Below, piece by piece: positions 40,678 through 49,571 of a stretch of 64,000 nt of DNA (the stretch's first letter is position 1; every line of letters starts with the position of its first letter). The stretch spans positions 1-64,000 of the forward strand of contig JAPPAP010000031.1 of the NCBI GenBank assembly GCA_026705465.1, given 5' to 3'. The DNA comes from a bacterium. GTDB taxonomy: Bacteria > Actinomycetota > Acidimicrobiia > Acidimicrobiales > Bin134. Both the position numbers and the translations under genes were made by a program. The notes beneath the pieces were generated by a model. It made no database searches. It was not told the origin of the DNA and worked only from the letters and a program-made list of their open reading frames with translations.

Positions 40678-41712
40678 TTACGTTTTTCGTCTTAATGCAG
40701 GGTTTGAGATCGCGGGGGGGATGTAGAAGGCGTCGTCGGGATTGAGGTCGGTTCCCGGGGGCACCAGCTCGTCGATGCGATCTAGTACGTCACCGGAGAG
40801 CCGCAGGTCGGGGTCTTCGAGGGCGGCGTCGAGCTGCTGGGAGGTGCGGGGGCCGATGATGGTGGAGGTGACCGCAGGATGGGCCAAGGTGAAGGCGTAG
40901 GCGAGGGTGGCCATCGAACAGCCCACCTCGGCGGCCAGGGCGTCGAGTTCTTCGACTAGGTCGAGCTTGTGTGCCACCACGGGATTCTCTCGGTCCCAGC
41001 GCTTGGCGCTGACCAGGTTGCGGGTGGCCCGGGAGTTCTCCGGCCAGTCGGCGTCTTTGCGGTACTTGCCGGTGAGCCAGCCGCCGTTGAGCGGACTCCA
41101 CACGATCACGCCCATGTCGTAGGCCTGACAGGTGGGCAGCACCGAACGCTCGATCTCTCGGGTGAAGATGGAATACGGAGGCTGCTCGCAGCGGACCCGC
41201 TCCAAGCCGCGGCGCTCGGCGGCCCACTGGCCCTCCACGATCAGCTCGGCCGGAAACGTCGAGGTGCCGATCATGCGAATCTTGCCCGCCCGCACCAAGT
41301 CGGTGAGGGCGGCCAGAGTGTCGCCGAAGTCGGTGCGGGGGTCGGGGCGGTGCATCTGGTATAGGTCGATGTAGTCGGTGTCGAGGCGGCGCAGACTGTC
41401 TTCTACGGCCTGGGTCACCCAGCGCCGGGAGCCGCCCTGCATGTTGATGTCGTCGCCCATCGGGCCATAGAACTTGGTGGCCAACACCACGTTGTCGCGC
41501 CGCCCCTTGATGGCCCGCCCGACCATCTCTTCGGAGATTCCCATGCTGTAGCGGTCGGCAGTATCGATGAAGTTAATTCCCGCGTCAAAGGCTTTGTGCG
41601 TCATTGCCGCGCACTCGACCTCGTCGTTGTTGCCCGCGGGTCCATACATCATGGCTCCCAGGCACAGGGTGCTCACCTGGACCCCAGAGCCTCCCAGGGT
41701 GCGGTATTCCAT
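40678..41712 (-). CDS. Aldo/keto reductase
   Basis: 344 residues. The Asp-Tyr-Lys-His tetrad is visible in DTADRYSMG, VLATKFYG and YQMHRPD. NADPH-dependent reduction of carbonyls is the family reaction. The start has GGAGAGGAAG 5 bases upstream. Last gene before the copy B repeat; the alpha/beta hydrolase gene lies 34 bases upstream on the same strand. Confidence 0.93.
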   Translation of the reverse strand: MEYRTLGGSGVQVSTLCLGAMMYGPAGNNDEVECAAMTHKAFDAGINFIDTADRYSMGISEEMVGRAIKGRRDNVVLATKFYGPMGDDINMQGGSRRWVTQAVEDSLRRLDTDYIDLYQMHRPDPRTDFGDTLAALTDLVRAGKIRMIGTSTFPAELIVEGQWAAERRGLERVRCEQPPYSIFTREIERSVLPTCQAYDMGVIVWSPLNGGWLTGKYRKDADWPENSRATRNLVSAKRWDRENPVVAHKLDLVEELDALAAEVGCSMATLAYAFTLAHPAVTSTIIGPRTSQQLDAALEDPDLRLSGDVLDRIDELVPPGTDLNPDDAFYIPPAISNPALRRKT

Positions 41713-41746
41713 TGGACTTCCTCTCCGGCGACTCGACGCGCGGGGC

Positions 41747-42445
41747 CTATTGGCCCGCGATCTTGGTGATCACCGCGGCCACCGCCTCGGGCTGGGCCAA
41801 CATGGGGGAGTGGCTGCCCTCCATCACGGTGGAGTTGGCGACCAGCCCCGCGCAGGTCCGCTGGAAGTCGGCGGTCAGGGTGCGATCGTCGGCGCACACG
41901 ATGTAGGTGGACGCCACGTCCCGCCACGCCGCTCGAGGGAACGAATAGGGCGCTTGACCCAGCGGCTGGGGGCGGAGCTGCGACTCGGCCCAGGCAATAT
42001 CTTCGGCAGTGCAATCGTGGTAGAACAGGTCGCCTGCCGCCCCCGGCTTCACCGAGCTGTAGCCGTCTTCACCGTGCTCCAGAGCGGGGAAAAAGTTCTC
42101 GGCGATCACCGCTTCGGCCACATCAGGTGGGTCGGATTCGTCGCTCTCGTCGCCAGGCAGGATGGCGGCCAAATACACCAAGTGGTCCACTGTGGTCGGG
42201 TCGAGCCCGGAGATGGATAGGCCCCCGAGTGAATGGCCCACGGCGATTACCGTGGCGTTATCGCCCAATCCAGCCCGCATGTTGTTGACGTCGGTCTGAA
42301 AGGCGGCAATGTCCTCAGCGGTGGTGGGTCGACACAGATCGGAGGCCAGGGTAGGAATACCGCCGTCCTCCAAGAGAGCCTGCACTCGCTCCCAGCACCA
42401 TGGTCCATGGAAGGCCCCGTGGGCCAAAACAACTCCTGCGGTCAT
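41747..42445 (-). CDS. Alpha/beta hydrolase
   Basis: 232 residues. VLAHGAFHGPWCW supplies the oxyanion-hole HG, and AVGHSLGGLS (about residue 70) the nucleophile elbow with Ser; a His near the C-terminus (EGSHSPML) completes the triad. Family resembles small plant-esterase-like hydrolases. Divergent from the LLM-class gene with a 34-base spacer; AAGGTG 10 bases before ATG may serve as ribosome site. Confidence 0.88.
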   Translation of the reverse strand: MTAGVVLAHGAFHGPWCWERVQALLEDGGIPTLASDLCRPTTAEDIAAFQTDVNNMRAGLGDNATVIAVGHSLGGLSISGLDPTTVDHLVYLAAILPGDESDESDPPDVAEAVIAENFFPALEHGEDGYSSVKPGAAGDLFYHDCTAEDIAWAESQLRPQPLGQAPYSFPRAAWRDVASTYIVCADDRTLTADFQRTCAGLVANSTVMEGSHSPMLAQPEAVAAVITKIAGQ

Positions 42446-42467
42446 GGGGCCGCACCTTAGTAGTAAC

Positions 42468-42473
42468 TAGTTT
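42468..42473 (+). promoter_or_regulatory. -10 box of the LLM oxidoreductase gene (leaderless)
   Basis: TAGTTT lies 6 bases before ATG 42480 in the 34-base spacer shared with the divergent hydrolase gene. Confidence 0.6.
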
Positions 42474-42479
42474 CTTCGC

Positions 42480-43481
42480 ATGAAGGTGTACTCGGGAATG
42501 CCAGCCGAGATTCCCATTTCTGAAGTGGCCGGTTACGCCCAAAGGGTTGAGGGTTTGGGGTACGACGGGCTGCGGGTGGCCGAGACGGTGCACGACGGGA
42601 TGCTGCTGGCCAGTTTAGCGCTAGACCACACCACTAGTCTGCGGGTGTCCACTGCCGTGGTGGTGGCTTTTCCCCGCAGCCCGATGGTTACCGCCATAGC
42701 GGCCTGGGACTTGCAGGCCCTGTCGGGAGGTCGGTTCGGGCTGGGGCTCGGTACCCAGATCAAGCAGAACATCGAAGGACGGTTCTCTGTGCCTTGGGAA
42801 GCGCCCATCGAGCGCATGGAGGAGTACGTGGGTGCGGTGCGGGCCATCTGGCAGGCGTTCGCCGGCGGCGGCCCGTTGGACTTCCAGGGGGAGCACTACC
42901 GCTTCAGCCGGCTCCAGCCGTTTTTCAATCCCGGTCCCATCGAGCATTCCCACATCCCGGTGCTGCTGGGTGGGGTCAATCCCCGCATATGCGAATTGGC
43001 CGGGAGGGTGGCTGACGGGTTTGTCACTCATCCAACCAACGCCTCGCCGCGATTCGTGGCCGAGCGGATCAAGCCGGGGTTGGACGCAGGTGGTCGGGAG
43101 GTGGAGCTGATCGTCAGCCCACCGGTGATCACGGGAGCAGACCAGTCGGCCTTGGACCAGGGTCGAGAGCACCAGCGGCGCAAGCTGGGGTTCTTGTACT
43201 CCACGCCGGCCTACGGTCCGAGCCTGGAGTTGTATGGCTGGGACGGTGTGGGCGAGCGCCTCCGAACCCTGGCTCGATCGGGACGCTGGGATGACATGGC
43301 CGAGGTGATAACCGACGACATGTTGGATGCACTGGTGCCCCAGGGCACCTACGACGAGATAGCCGACGTGCTGCTGAACGCGTATGGGAGTCTGACCGGC
43401 TCAATCGGCTTCAACCCGCCTGATGATCCCGCCGAAGACGGAGCAGTGGCCGAGATCATCCGGGCCTTGCAAGCCGGGTAG
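42480..43481 (+). CDS. LLM-class (F420-dependent type) oxidoreductase
   Basis: 333 residues of the luciferase-like superfamily with the TIM-barrel features GYDGLRVAETVHDG, TAIAAWDLQALSGGRFGLGLGT and PVLLGGVNPRICELAGRVADG. The subgroup in actinomycetes mostly uses coenzyme F420, but flavin use is not excluded. Substrate unknown. Leaderless start predicted. Next gene, an NTF2-like protein, follows after 17 bases. Confidence 0.88.
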   Translation: MKVYSGMPAEIPISEVAGYAQRVEGLGYDGLRVAETVHDGMLLASLALDHTTSLRVSTAVVVAFPRSPMVTAIAAWDLQALSGGRFGLGLGTQIKQNIEGRFSVPWEAPIERMEEYVGAVRAIWQAFAGGGPLDFQGEHYRFSRLQPFFNPGPIEHSHIPVLLGGVNPRICELAGRVADGFVTHPTNASPRFVAERIKPGLDAGGREVELIVSPPVITGADQSALDQGREHQRRKLGFLYSTPAYGPSLELYGWDGVGERLRTLARSGRWDDMAEVITDDMLDALVPQGTYDEIADVLLNAYGSLTGSIGFNPPDDPAEDGAVAEIIRALQAG

Positions 43482-43485
43482 CGGA

Positions 43486-43491
43486 TAGGTT
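43486..43491 (+). promoter_or_regulatory. -10 box of the NTF2-like gene (leaderless)
   Basis: TAGGTT, 7 bases before ATG 43499. It argues for the ATG rather than the in-frame TTG 43490, which the box overlaps. Confidence 0.6.
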
Positions 43492-43498
43492 GCCGCCG

Positions 43499-44128
43499 AT
43501 GGAGAACGGGAGATCGCTAGAGGAGCGGCTGGAGCGGCTGGAGTCCATCGAGGAGATCCGGAGTCTGGCCGCCCGATACTGCCTGGCGCTGGATATGCGG
43601 GCGACTAATGCCTGGGTCAGCCTGTTTCCTGCCGATGTGCAGGTGGGACGGGGGCGATCGGGACGGGCTGCGCTGGCCGAGTGGTTCCGCGAGACTATGG
43701 GAGGCAAGTTCACCGGCACCGCCCATGTGACCGGCAACCACATCATCGAATTCGACGGACCCGATCGGGCTCGAGGGGTGGTGTACTCCCGCAACGAGCA
43801 CGAGACCGGCGACGAGTGGGTGATCATGACCATGATGTACTGGGACGACTACGAGCGCATCGACGGCCGGTGGTATTTCCGACGGCGGCTGCCCCTGTAC
43901 TGGTACGCCACCGACTTGAACGCACCGCCGGTCGGAGACAACAAGATGCGCTGGCCCGATGAGGAGCCTTATGAGGGGGCGTGGCATGAGTTCTGGCCCA
44001 CCTATCGGGAGTTCTGGGAAGCCCGTCTGGACGAGCCCGCCGATGTAGCCGAGCCCGCGCCGGTCGGTGAGTTCTTGACCTGGTTGCGAGAAGGGGACGT
44101 GGAGTTGCCCAGCGTGCGGGTGCGCTGA
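43499..44128 (+). CDS. NTF2-like / SnoaL-like polyketide-cyclase-type protein
   Basis: 209 residues from ATG 43499. The cone-shaped NTF2 fold is suggested by LERLESIEEIRSLAARYCLALDMR, the usual first helix, and YWDDYERIDGRWYFRRR near residue 115. Such proteins act as isomerases, dehydratases or ring-cleavage helpers, often with the conserved Asp/His/Tyr pair. It is followed by the alcohol-dehydrogenase-like gene with a 1-base gap, an evident operon. Confidence 0.8.
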   Translation: MENGRSLEERLERLESIEEIRSLAARYCLALDMRATNAWVSLFPADVQVGRGRSGRAALAEWFRETMGGKFTGTAHVTGNHIIEFDGPDRARGVVYSRNEHETGDEWVIMTMMYWDDYERIDGRWYFRRRLPLYWYATDLNAPPVGDNKMRWPDEEPYEGAWHEFWPTYREFWEARLDEPADVAEPAPVGEFLTWLREGDVELPSVRVR

Positions 44129-44129
44129 A

Positions 44130-45089
44130 GTGCGGGCCGCCTTTCACGAGTCCCAGGGCGGACTGGAAGTGTTGCGGGTAGGGGACCTGCCCGATCCAGA
44201 GCCCGGTCCTCACGACGTGCTGATCCAGGTGAAGGCCACTTCGATGGATCGGGTAGACGTCTATTGGCGAGAGGGGTCGCACGGCATGACGCTGCGCTGG
44301 CCTCAGCACGTGGGCGGACGCGACATCTCCGGGGTGGTGGAAGCGGTGGGATCTCAGGTGACGACGGTGGAAGAGGGCGATCGGGTGGTGGCGTCGGGGG
44401 AGCGAACCCATGCCACGTTGGCGCTGGCGCCCGAAGATTTGGTGTTTCCGCTGCCCGACGGGATCAGCTTCCAGGCCGGAGGAGCCACCCCCACTGCGGG
44501 CCGCTCAGCCCATCAGGCCCTCATCGAGAAGGCTCAGATCCAGTCGGGTGAGACCGTGCTGGTGATGGCCGCTGGATCAGGCGTGGGCAGCTTCGGAATC
44601 CAGATTGCCCGGGCCATGGGCTGTCGGGTCATCACCACCGCGGGGTCTGCTGCCAAGCGGGCTCAGGCGGTGGAGTTGGGGGCGGAGCTAGCCATCGACC
44701 ACTACAACGACGACATCGTCGCCGCGGTGCGAGAGGCCACCGATGGCAGGGGCGTGGATGTGGTGCTCGACCATTTGGGCACTCCGGTGTTTGCCGCCGC
44801 GGTGCGGTCGCTAGCCCCTGAGGGCCGGTTTGTGACTTGTGGAGTCACCGCTGGGCACATGGGGGAACTGCACCTGGGCCAGTTGTTCGTGAAGGGCATC
44901 ACCCTCATGGGGGTAGGGCGCCCTGACAACCAGCGAATCGCCGCCACCATGAGAGGCTTGCTGGCCATGATCGCCAAAGGCCAGGTCACGCCGGTGATCG
45001 CCGCGTCGTTCGGCTTGGATGAGATCGCCGAGGCCCACAGGCTGATGGAAAGCTCGGACTTTTTCGGCAAGATCGTCCTCGTTCCCTAG
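44130..45089 (+). CDS. MDR-family NADPH:quinone oxidoreductase-like enzyme
   Basis: 319 residues from GTG 44130. GroES-like domain at the N-terminus (EPGPHDVLIQVKATSMDRVD) and Rossmann motif AAGSGVGSFGIQIA (about residues 148-161). It lacks the Cys/His ligands of zinc alcohol dehydrogenases, so it belongs to the quinone reductase / enoyl reductase branch. Likely NADPH-dependent reduction of an activated double bond. Followed by two hot-dog dehydratase genes. Confidence 0.9.
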   Translation: MRAAFHESQGGLEVLRVGDLPDPEPGPHDVLIQVKATSMDRVDVYWREGSHGMTLRWPQHVGGRDISGVVEAVGSQVTTVEEGDRVVASGERTHATLALAPEDLVFPLPDGISFQAGGATPTAGRSAHQALIEKAQIQSGETVLVMAAGSGVGSFGIQIARAMGCRVITTAGSAAKRAQAVELGAELAIDHYNDDIVAAVREATDGRGVDVVLDHLGTPVFAAAVRSLAPEGRFVTCGVTAGHMGELHLGQLFVKGITLMGVGRPDNQRIAATMRGLLAMIAKGQVTPVIAASFGLDEIAEAHRLMESSDFFGKIVLVP

Positions 45090-45102
45090 CAGAGAGAGGC
45101 TT

Positions 45103-45525
45103 ATGCGCTCATTCGAGTTTCCCATCGAGGCGGGCCACATTCAGGAGTTCAAGCGGGCAGTGGGCGACCACGACGCGGCGTTCGATCCCGATGTGGCCGC
45201 GCCGCCAACGTTCATGGTGGCCGCCGACCGCTACGACCCCGACTACGACCGTCGATTGCGATCCGACCGTGAATGGCCGCCCGTGGCCCCCGAGACTGGC
45301 TCCGGATTTCACGCTGGGATGGTGTTCGAATACCACCGCCATCCCCGCGCCGGCGAGGTACTCACCGCCACCGTGGCTGACGGCGAGGAGTGGACCAAGC
45401 AGGGGCGTCGGGGCGGCGACTTGCGGTTTCGGGAGATCGTCACCACGTTTGTTGATGCGGACGGGGAACCGTGCGTCACCGCCCGGTGGATCAACGTGCG
45501 AGCGGCCAACGAGGTGCGGGAATGA
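45103..45525 (+). CDS. MaoC-like N-terminal dehydratase domain protein (FAS1-type)
   Basis: 140 residues. Hot-dog fold of the MaoC_dehydrat_N type, with PPTFMVAADRYDPD and GFHAGMVFEYHRHPRAGEVL. Paired with the next gene (overlap 4 bases), it should form an alpha/beta (R)-hydratase like the mycobacterial HadAB/HadBC pairs, acting on 3-hydroxyacyl-CoA or enoyl-CoA. GAGAGG lies a few bases before the ATG. Confidence 0.88.
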   Translation: MRSFEFPIEAGHIQEFKRAVGDHDAAFDPDVAAPPTFMVAADRYDPDYDRRLRSDREWPPVAPETGSGFHAGMVFEYHRHPRAGEVLTATVADGEEWTKQGRRGGDLRFREIVTTFVDADGEPCVTARWINVRAANEVRE

Positions 45526-45920
45526 GGCCCGAGGTCGGGGCTGTCCACCGTCAGGTAGTGGCCGAGGGGCTGACCCGCACCCAGCTGGTGGCCTACGCCG
45601 GGGCCTCCGGCGACTTCCACCCCTTTCACCACGATGAGATCTACGCCACCTCCCACGGCTTCGACCAGCTCTTCGCCCACGGAATGCTGACCATGGGCAT
45701 CACCGGGCAAGCACTGGTGGCGGTATTCGGCGATGAGGGGTTGCAGCGCTATGGGGCCGACTTCCTCAAGCCGGTGTGGCCGGGAGACACTCTCACCACG
45801 GAGTTGACGGTGACCGCGGTCACCGACGACGGCACGGTGGAAGTGGGCATCTCGACCACCGATCAGCACGGCACCCAGGTGCTGCGGGGTACTGCTGCGG
45901 GAAGGCTTGCCGCCGAGTAG
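45522..45920 (+). CDS. MaoC family dehydratase
   Basis: 132 residues from ATG 45522. GASGDFHPFHHDEIYAT (about residues 27-43) contains the hydratase-2 catalytic Asp/His motif. It is the catalytic half of the two-subunit hydratase with the preceding gene. The start overlaps that gene's stop (ATGA). Converges on trpC with a gap of 8 bases. Confidence 0.9.
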   Translation: MRPEVGAVHRQVVAEGLTRTQLVAYAGASGDFHPFHHDEIYATSHGFDQLFAHGMLTMGITGQALVAVFGDEGLQRYGADFLKPVWPGDTLTTELTVTAVTDDGTVEVGISTTDQHGTQVLRGTAAGRLAAE

Positions 45921-45928
45921 ACCCGATT

Positions 45929-46639
45929 TCAGGCCAGCAGCTCTTGGAGCCTCTCTACCGGGTTGCCAGAGGTCACCAGAGCCTCACCGATGAGCGCGGC
46001 GTCATAGCCGGCGTCTCGCACTTCGGACATGGTGGTGCCGCCGGGGACGGCAATGCCGGATTCAGCCACTTTCACCACATGGTCGGGCAGCAGCGGCGAC
46101 AAACGCACCGCCCGTTGGTAGTCCATGGTGAACGCCTGGCTCTTGGGCTTCTCCCTCTGGTTGACGCCGATCACGTCGGCTCCGGCTTCAAGGGCGACCT
46201 CTAGCTCGCTCTCCGACTTCACCTCGGTAAGCACGTCCATGCCCAGCGACAAGGACAGCGCGTGAAGCTCGGCCAGCTGGGTTCCGGTGAGGTCGGCCAC
46301 AATCAGCAGCAGTGCATCAGCGCCCATTGCCTGAGATTCGTGTACGTCCTCCACCGTGGTGATGAAGTCCTTGCGGAGAACGGGCAAGCCAGAGGCTTGG
46401 GCCGCAGCGGCCAAGTCCTCGCCGCTGCCGCCGAACATGGCTTGGTTGGTGAGAACCGACAGGCATGCCGCTCCGCCGTCGCGATAGGCCGCGGCCATCT
46501 CAGCGGGGTTGAGGTCGACGTTGAGATCGCCCCGTGATGGGGACCGACGCTTGATCTCGGCAATGACGGCTACGTCGTCGCCAGCCAACAGGGCCTGCTT
46601 GAAACGCCCCGCTCGGCCGGCCCGCTCATCAGATCCCAT
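45929..46639 (-). CDS. trpC: Indole-3-glycerol phosphate synthase
   Basis: 236 residues from ATG 46639. EIKRRSPSRGDL (catalytic Lys), VLRKDFIT, and VAESGIAVPGG with VGINQRE-like (here IGVNQRE) are the TrpC signatures. It closes the indole ring from the carboxyphenylamino-deoxyribulose phosphate. No other trp gene is next to it. TATCAT at 46652-46647 lies 7 bases before ATG, so it is probably leaderless with its own promoter. Confidence 0.94.
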   Translation of the reverse strand: MGSDERAGRAGRFKQALLAGDDVAVIAEIKRRSPSRGDLNVDLNPAEMAAAYRDGGAACLSVLTNQAMFGGSGEDLAAAAQASGLPVLRKDFITTVEDVHESQAMGADALLLIVADLTGTQLAELHALSLSLGMDVLTEVKSESELEVALEAGADVIGVNQREKPKSQAFTMDYQRAVRLSPLLPDHVVKVAESGIAVPGGTTMSEVRDAGYDAALIGEALVTSGNPVERLQELLA

Positions 46640-46691
46640 GCGTCGGATGATACGGGGGAGTTCCGTTGCCGGAGAAAGCAGAAACGGGTGG

Positions 46692-47576
46692 CTAGGTGAC
46701 CGCGGGAATGACTTCGGCCGCGAACGTCTCGAGCGTTTCGGGAGCCGCGAAGTCAGAGAACTGGAGCACAAATTGTTCGGCGCCCATCTCCCGGTCGGTT
46801 TGCAGGCCCTCAGCAACCTCGTCGGGGGTTCCCGCCACCAGGGCCCAGTCGCCGAAGCGGCGCTGGGCGGTGGCCACTACTTCGTCGCGGGCAGCCGTCG
46901 AAGGGGCCAGGCCGATGGCCCGCTGCACCGACAAGCGGGCATTGCCGGCCATGGGGATCAGTTCGTCGAGCTCGTGCATTCCATACACCGGGCAGTTCCA
47001 CCAGTCGGCGAAATCCCGCACCAGCGGCATGGTGAGCTTGCGGCCTGCTCCACCGATCAGAATCGGGATGTGGCCGTTCACCGGGGTGGGCTGTTGCTGG
47101 GCGTTATCCATCTGGAAGAACCGCCCTTCGTGATTCACGGGCTCGCCGGTGAGCAGGGCCTGCACTACTTCCAGGGTCTCCCGCAGGCGGGCTGCTCGCA
47201 CCGCAGGCGGTTCGTCGCCGAGGCCGAAGCGCTCCATCTCATCGGGTACCGAGCCCCATCCGATTCCTAGATCGAAGCGTCCACCGCTGAAGTGGTCGAG
47301 ACTCACGATCATCTTGGCCAACAGCGCCGGATGGCGGAACTGCCCGCACAGCACCATGTGGCCGATTCGCACCCGCTCGGTCCACGCCGCCACTGCGGTC
47401 GCCATCACAAAGGCGTCGTACATCGGGGCCGCGGGCAGCAGCGGCGGGTTCAGATGGTCCATGAGATCGATCTTGTGGAACCCACTGGCCTCTGCCGCCC
47501 TCACCCGCTCCTCGATGGTGCCCATATCCATCCGCATCTGGGGCATGAACACGCTGAACTGCGGAGGATTGGCCAT
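46692..47576 (-). CDS. LLM-class oxidoreductase
   Basis: 294 residues from ATG 47576. Luciferase-like TIM barrel with KIDLMDHLNPP, FSGGRFDLGIGWGSVPDEM and ILIGGAGRKLTMPLV. Probably F420-dependent. The long in-frame extension to 47657 overlaps the crotonase gene and is not family-like. The start overlaps with the crotonase stop region by closely spaced codons (1-base gap), so aroC, crotonase and this gene form a minus-strand unit. Confidence 0.88.
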   Translation of the reverse strand: MANPPQFSVFMPQMRMDMGTIEERVRAAEASGFHKIDLMDHLNPPLLPAAPMYDAFVMATAVAAWTERVRIGHMVLCGQFRHPALLAKMIVSLDHFSGGRFDLGIGWGSVPDEMERFGLGDEPPAVRAARLRETLEVVQALLTGEPVNHEGRFFQMDNAQQQPTPVNGHIPILIGGAGRKLTMPLVRDFADWWNCPVYGMHELDELIPMAGNARLSVQRAIGLAPSTAARDEVVATAQRRFGDWALVAGTPDEVAEGLQTDREMGAEQFVLQFSDFAAPETLETFAAEVIPAVT

Positions 47577-47577
47577 C

Positions 47578-48357
47578 TCAGCTTCGCTTTCCCAAGCCGC
47601 GGCGCTGCATGTCGTCGGTGTCGACAGCCCAATTGCGCATGGCCTGCTCTTCGACATCTTTGGCCTCGGTAAAGCTCATGCCGTCGGTGTCGTCGTAGAT
47701 CCGCATGGTGGCAGGGGTAGCAGGCGTGGTAGCGGCCACGATCTGGGCGGCCAGATCCCGAGTGTGGGCCAGCAGCTCATCGTGGGGAACCACATGGTTG
47801 ACCAATCCGATGCGCAGGGCTTCTTCGGCATAGACGAAACGGGCGGTGGCGGTCATCTCCTTGGCCATGCGCTTGCCTACAGCCCGGGGCAATAGCGCGG
47901 TCATGCCCCAGGCCGCGATCACCCCGATCTTGGCGTGGGTGTCAGCGAATCGGGCCTGATCGGAGGCCACGATGAAGTCGCAGCTCAAGGCGATCTCCAG
48001 GCCCCCGGTGACGCAGGTACCGTTCACCGCGCAGATCAGAGGCTTGGCGGTGTCCCGACAAGCCTGGGCCGGGTCCTCCGCTTGTCGCTTGTTGCCGTCG
48101 GGGTTTTCGGCTACCCCGTCGGCGGCCACCTCGCGCAGGTCCACGCCGCCGGTGAACACCGGGTCGGCGCCGGTCAAGATGATGGCGTCGACTCCGTCGT
48201 CGGCGTCGGCGGCCCGCAATGCGGCGCACAGATCGTTGCGCATTCGCTTGGTCATGGCGTTACGGGCCTCGGGCCGGTTCAGGGTGATGGTGGCGATGCG
48301 GTCGCTGACTTCGACGAGCAGGCGCTGGTCCTCGGGGGTTATGGCTTTGTCGGCCAT
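47578..48357 (-). CDS. Enoyl-CoA hydratase
   Basis: 259 residues from ATG 48357. The crotonase motifs are LNRPEARNAM, GADPVFTGGVDLRE, NGTCVTGGLEIAL, and a retained Glu in KRMAKEMTAT (second catalytic Glu position); the first Glu position is not obvious (FADTHAKIG). It probably hydrates or isomerises enoyl-CoA in fatty or ring acid breakdown. Start is 11 bases after the aroC stop. Confidence 0.9.
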   Translation of the reverse strand: MADKAITPEDQRLLVEVSDRIATITLNRPEARNAMTKRMRNDLCAALRAADADDGVDAIILTGADPVFTGGVDLREVAADGVAENPDGNKRQAEDPAQACRDTAKPLICAVNGTCVTGGLEIALSCDFIVASDQARFADTHAKIGVIAAWGMTALLPRAVGKRMAKEMTATARFVYAEEALRIGLVNHVVPHDELLAHTRDLAAQIVAATTPATPATMRIYDDTDGMSFTEAKDVEEQAMRNWAVDTDDMQRRGLGKRS

Positions 48358-48368
48358 GTTTTCGACTA

Positions 48369-49466
48369 TCAGCCTTCGCAGTCGAGTACGTCCACCGCCT
48401 GCTGGCGCAGCCAGTGATCGGCCAGTACCAGCAGCACTTGGGCCTCTACCATCGGCACTGCCCGGGGCAGCACGCAAGGGTCATGGCGACCCCTGGCGGC
48501 CAGCGTGACCGGATTGTTGTCGCGGTCCACCGTCTGCTGGGTCGACGCGATGGTGGCGGTGGGCTTGAATGCCACTCGAATCACGATGTCCTCGCCGTTG
48601 CTGATGCCGCCCTGAACGCCCCCAGAGCGGTTGGAGGCAGTGCGCGGACGGCCGTCGGGACCAGGGGTGAACGGGTCGTTGTGCTCCCGGCCGGTCATGG
48701 TCACCCCTCCGAAGCCCGAGCCGATCTCAAACCCTTTGGCCGCGGGCAGCGACAGGGCGGCCTTGGCCAACTCGGCATCCAGCTTGTCGAACACTGGCTC
48801 GCCCAGACCGGGAGGCACTCTTCGGGCCACGCATTCGACGACTCCGCCCAGCGAGTTGCCGTCGCGCCGGGCTGCTTCGATGGCCTCGGTCATGGGTTCG
48901 GCGTGTTCGGGCGATGGGCATCGGGTGGCATCAGCCTCCACGTCGGCCAGAGTCACCGCGGCGACATCGACTTCGGCGGTGATGGTGCCCACTTGGCGGA
49001 CCCAGGCCAGCACTTCGATGTCGGCCGCGGTGGCCAAGAGCTGGCGAGCGATGGCACCGGCCGCCACTCGGCCGATGGTCTCTCTGGCGCTGGCCCGCCC
49101 CCCGCCCTGCCAATTGCGGATGCCGTACTTGGCCTCGGTGGTGTAGTCGGCGTGGGAGGGGCGGTACATGTCCTTGAAGTCTTCGTAGGCGTTGGAGCGG
49201 GCATCGGTGTTGCCCACCAGCATGGCGATGGGCGACCCCAGCGTGTGGCCTTCGAATACTCCAGAGAGGATGGTCACCTTGTCGGCCTCATCCCGCAAAG
49301 TGGTCAGCCGGCTCTGACCTGGACGCCTCCGGTCGAGATCGCGCTGGATCATCTCTTCGTCCAGTAAAAGCCGGGGCGGGCAGCCGTCCACCACCGCGCC
49401 GATGCCGCCGCCATGGGATTCACCAAACGTCGTGACCCGGAACAATTGTCCCGTCGAACTGCTCAT
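48369..49466 (-). CDS. aroC: Chorismate synthase
   Basis: 365 residues. [37 protein letters not shown] and [15 protein letters not shown] with the FMN/EPSP-binding residues are clear. It makes chorismate from EPSP with reduced FMN. GAGAGG lies 2 bases before ATG, and TAGTGT (49481-49476) 9 bases. It heads a unit with a crotonase and an LLM oxidoreductase, which is an odd combination. Confidence 0.96.
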   Translation of the reverse strand: MSSSTGQLFRVTTFGESHGGGIGAVVDGCPPRLLLDEEMIQRDLDRRRPGQSRLTTLRDEADKVTILSGVFEGHTLGSPIAMLVGNTDARSNAYEDFKDMYRPSHADYTTEAKYGIRNWQGGGRASARETIGRVAAGAIARQLLATAADIEVLAWVRQVGTITAEVDVAAVTLADVEADATRCPSPEHAEPMTEAIEAARRDGNSLGGVVECVARRVPPGLGEPVFDKLDAELAKAALSLPAAKGFEIGSGFGGVTMTGREHNDPFTPGPDGRPRTASNRSGGVQGGISNGEDIVIRVAFKPTATIASTQQTVDRDNNPVTLAARGRHDPCVLPRAVPMVEAQVLLVLADHWLRQQAVDVLDCEG

Positions 49467-49571
49467 TGCCTCTCAACACTACAGACCGGGCTGCCTCGGA
49501 TTGGAGGTCATATTGGCCCGCCAATAGAGGCGGTCATGCGTTGATCAGCGCTCTTGTGGCAGTGTCGGGAC

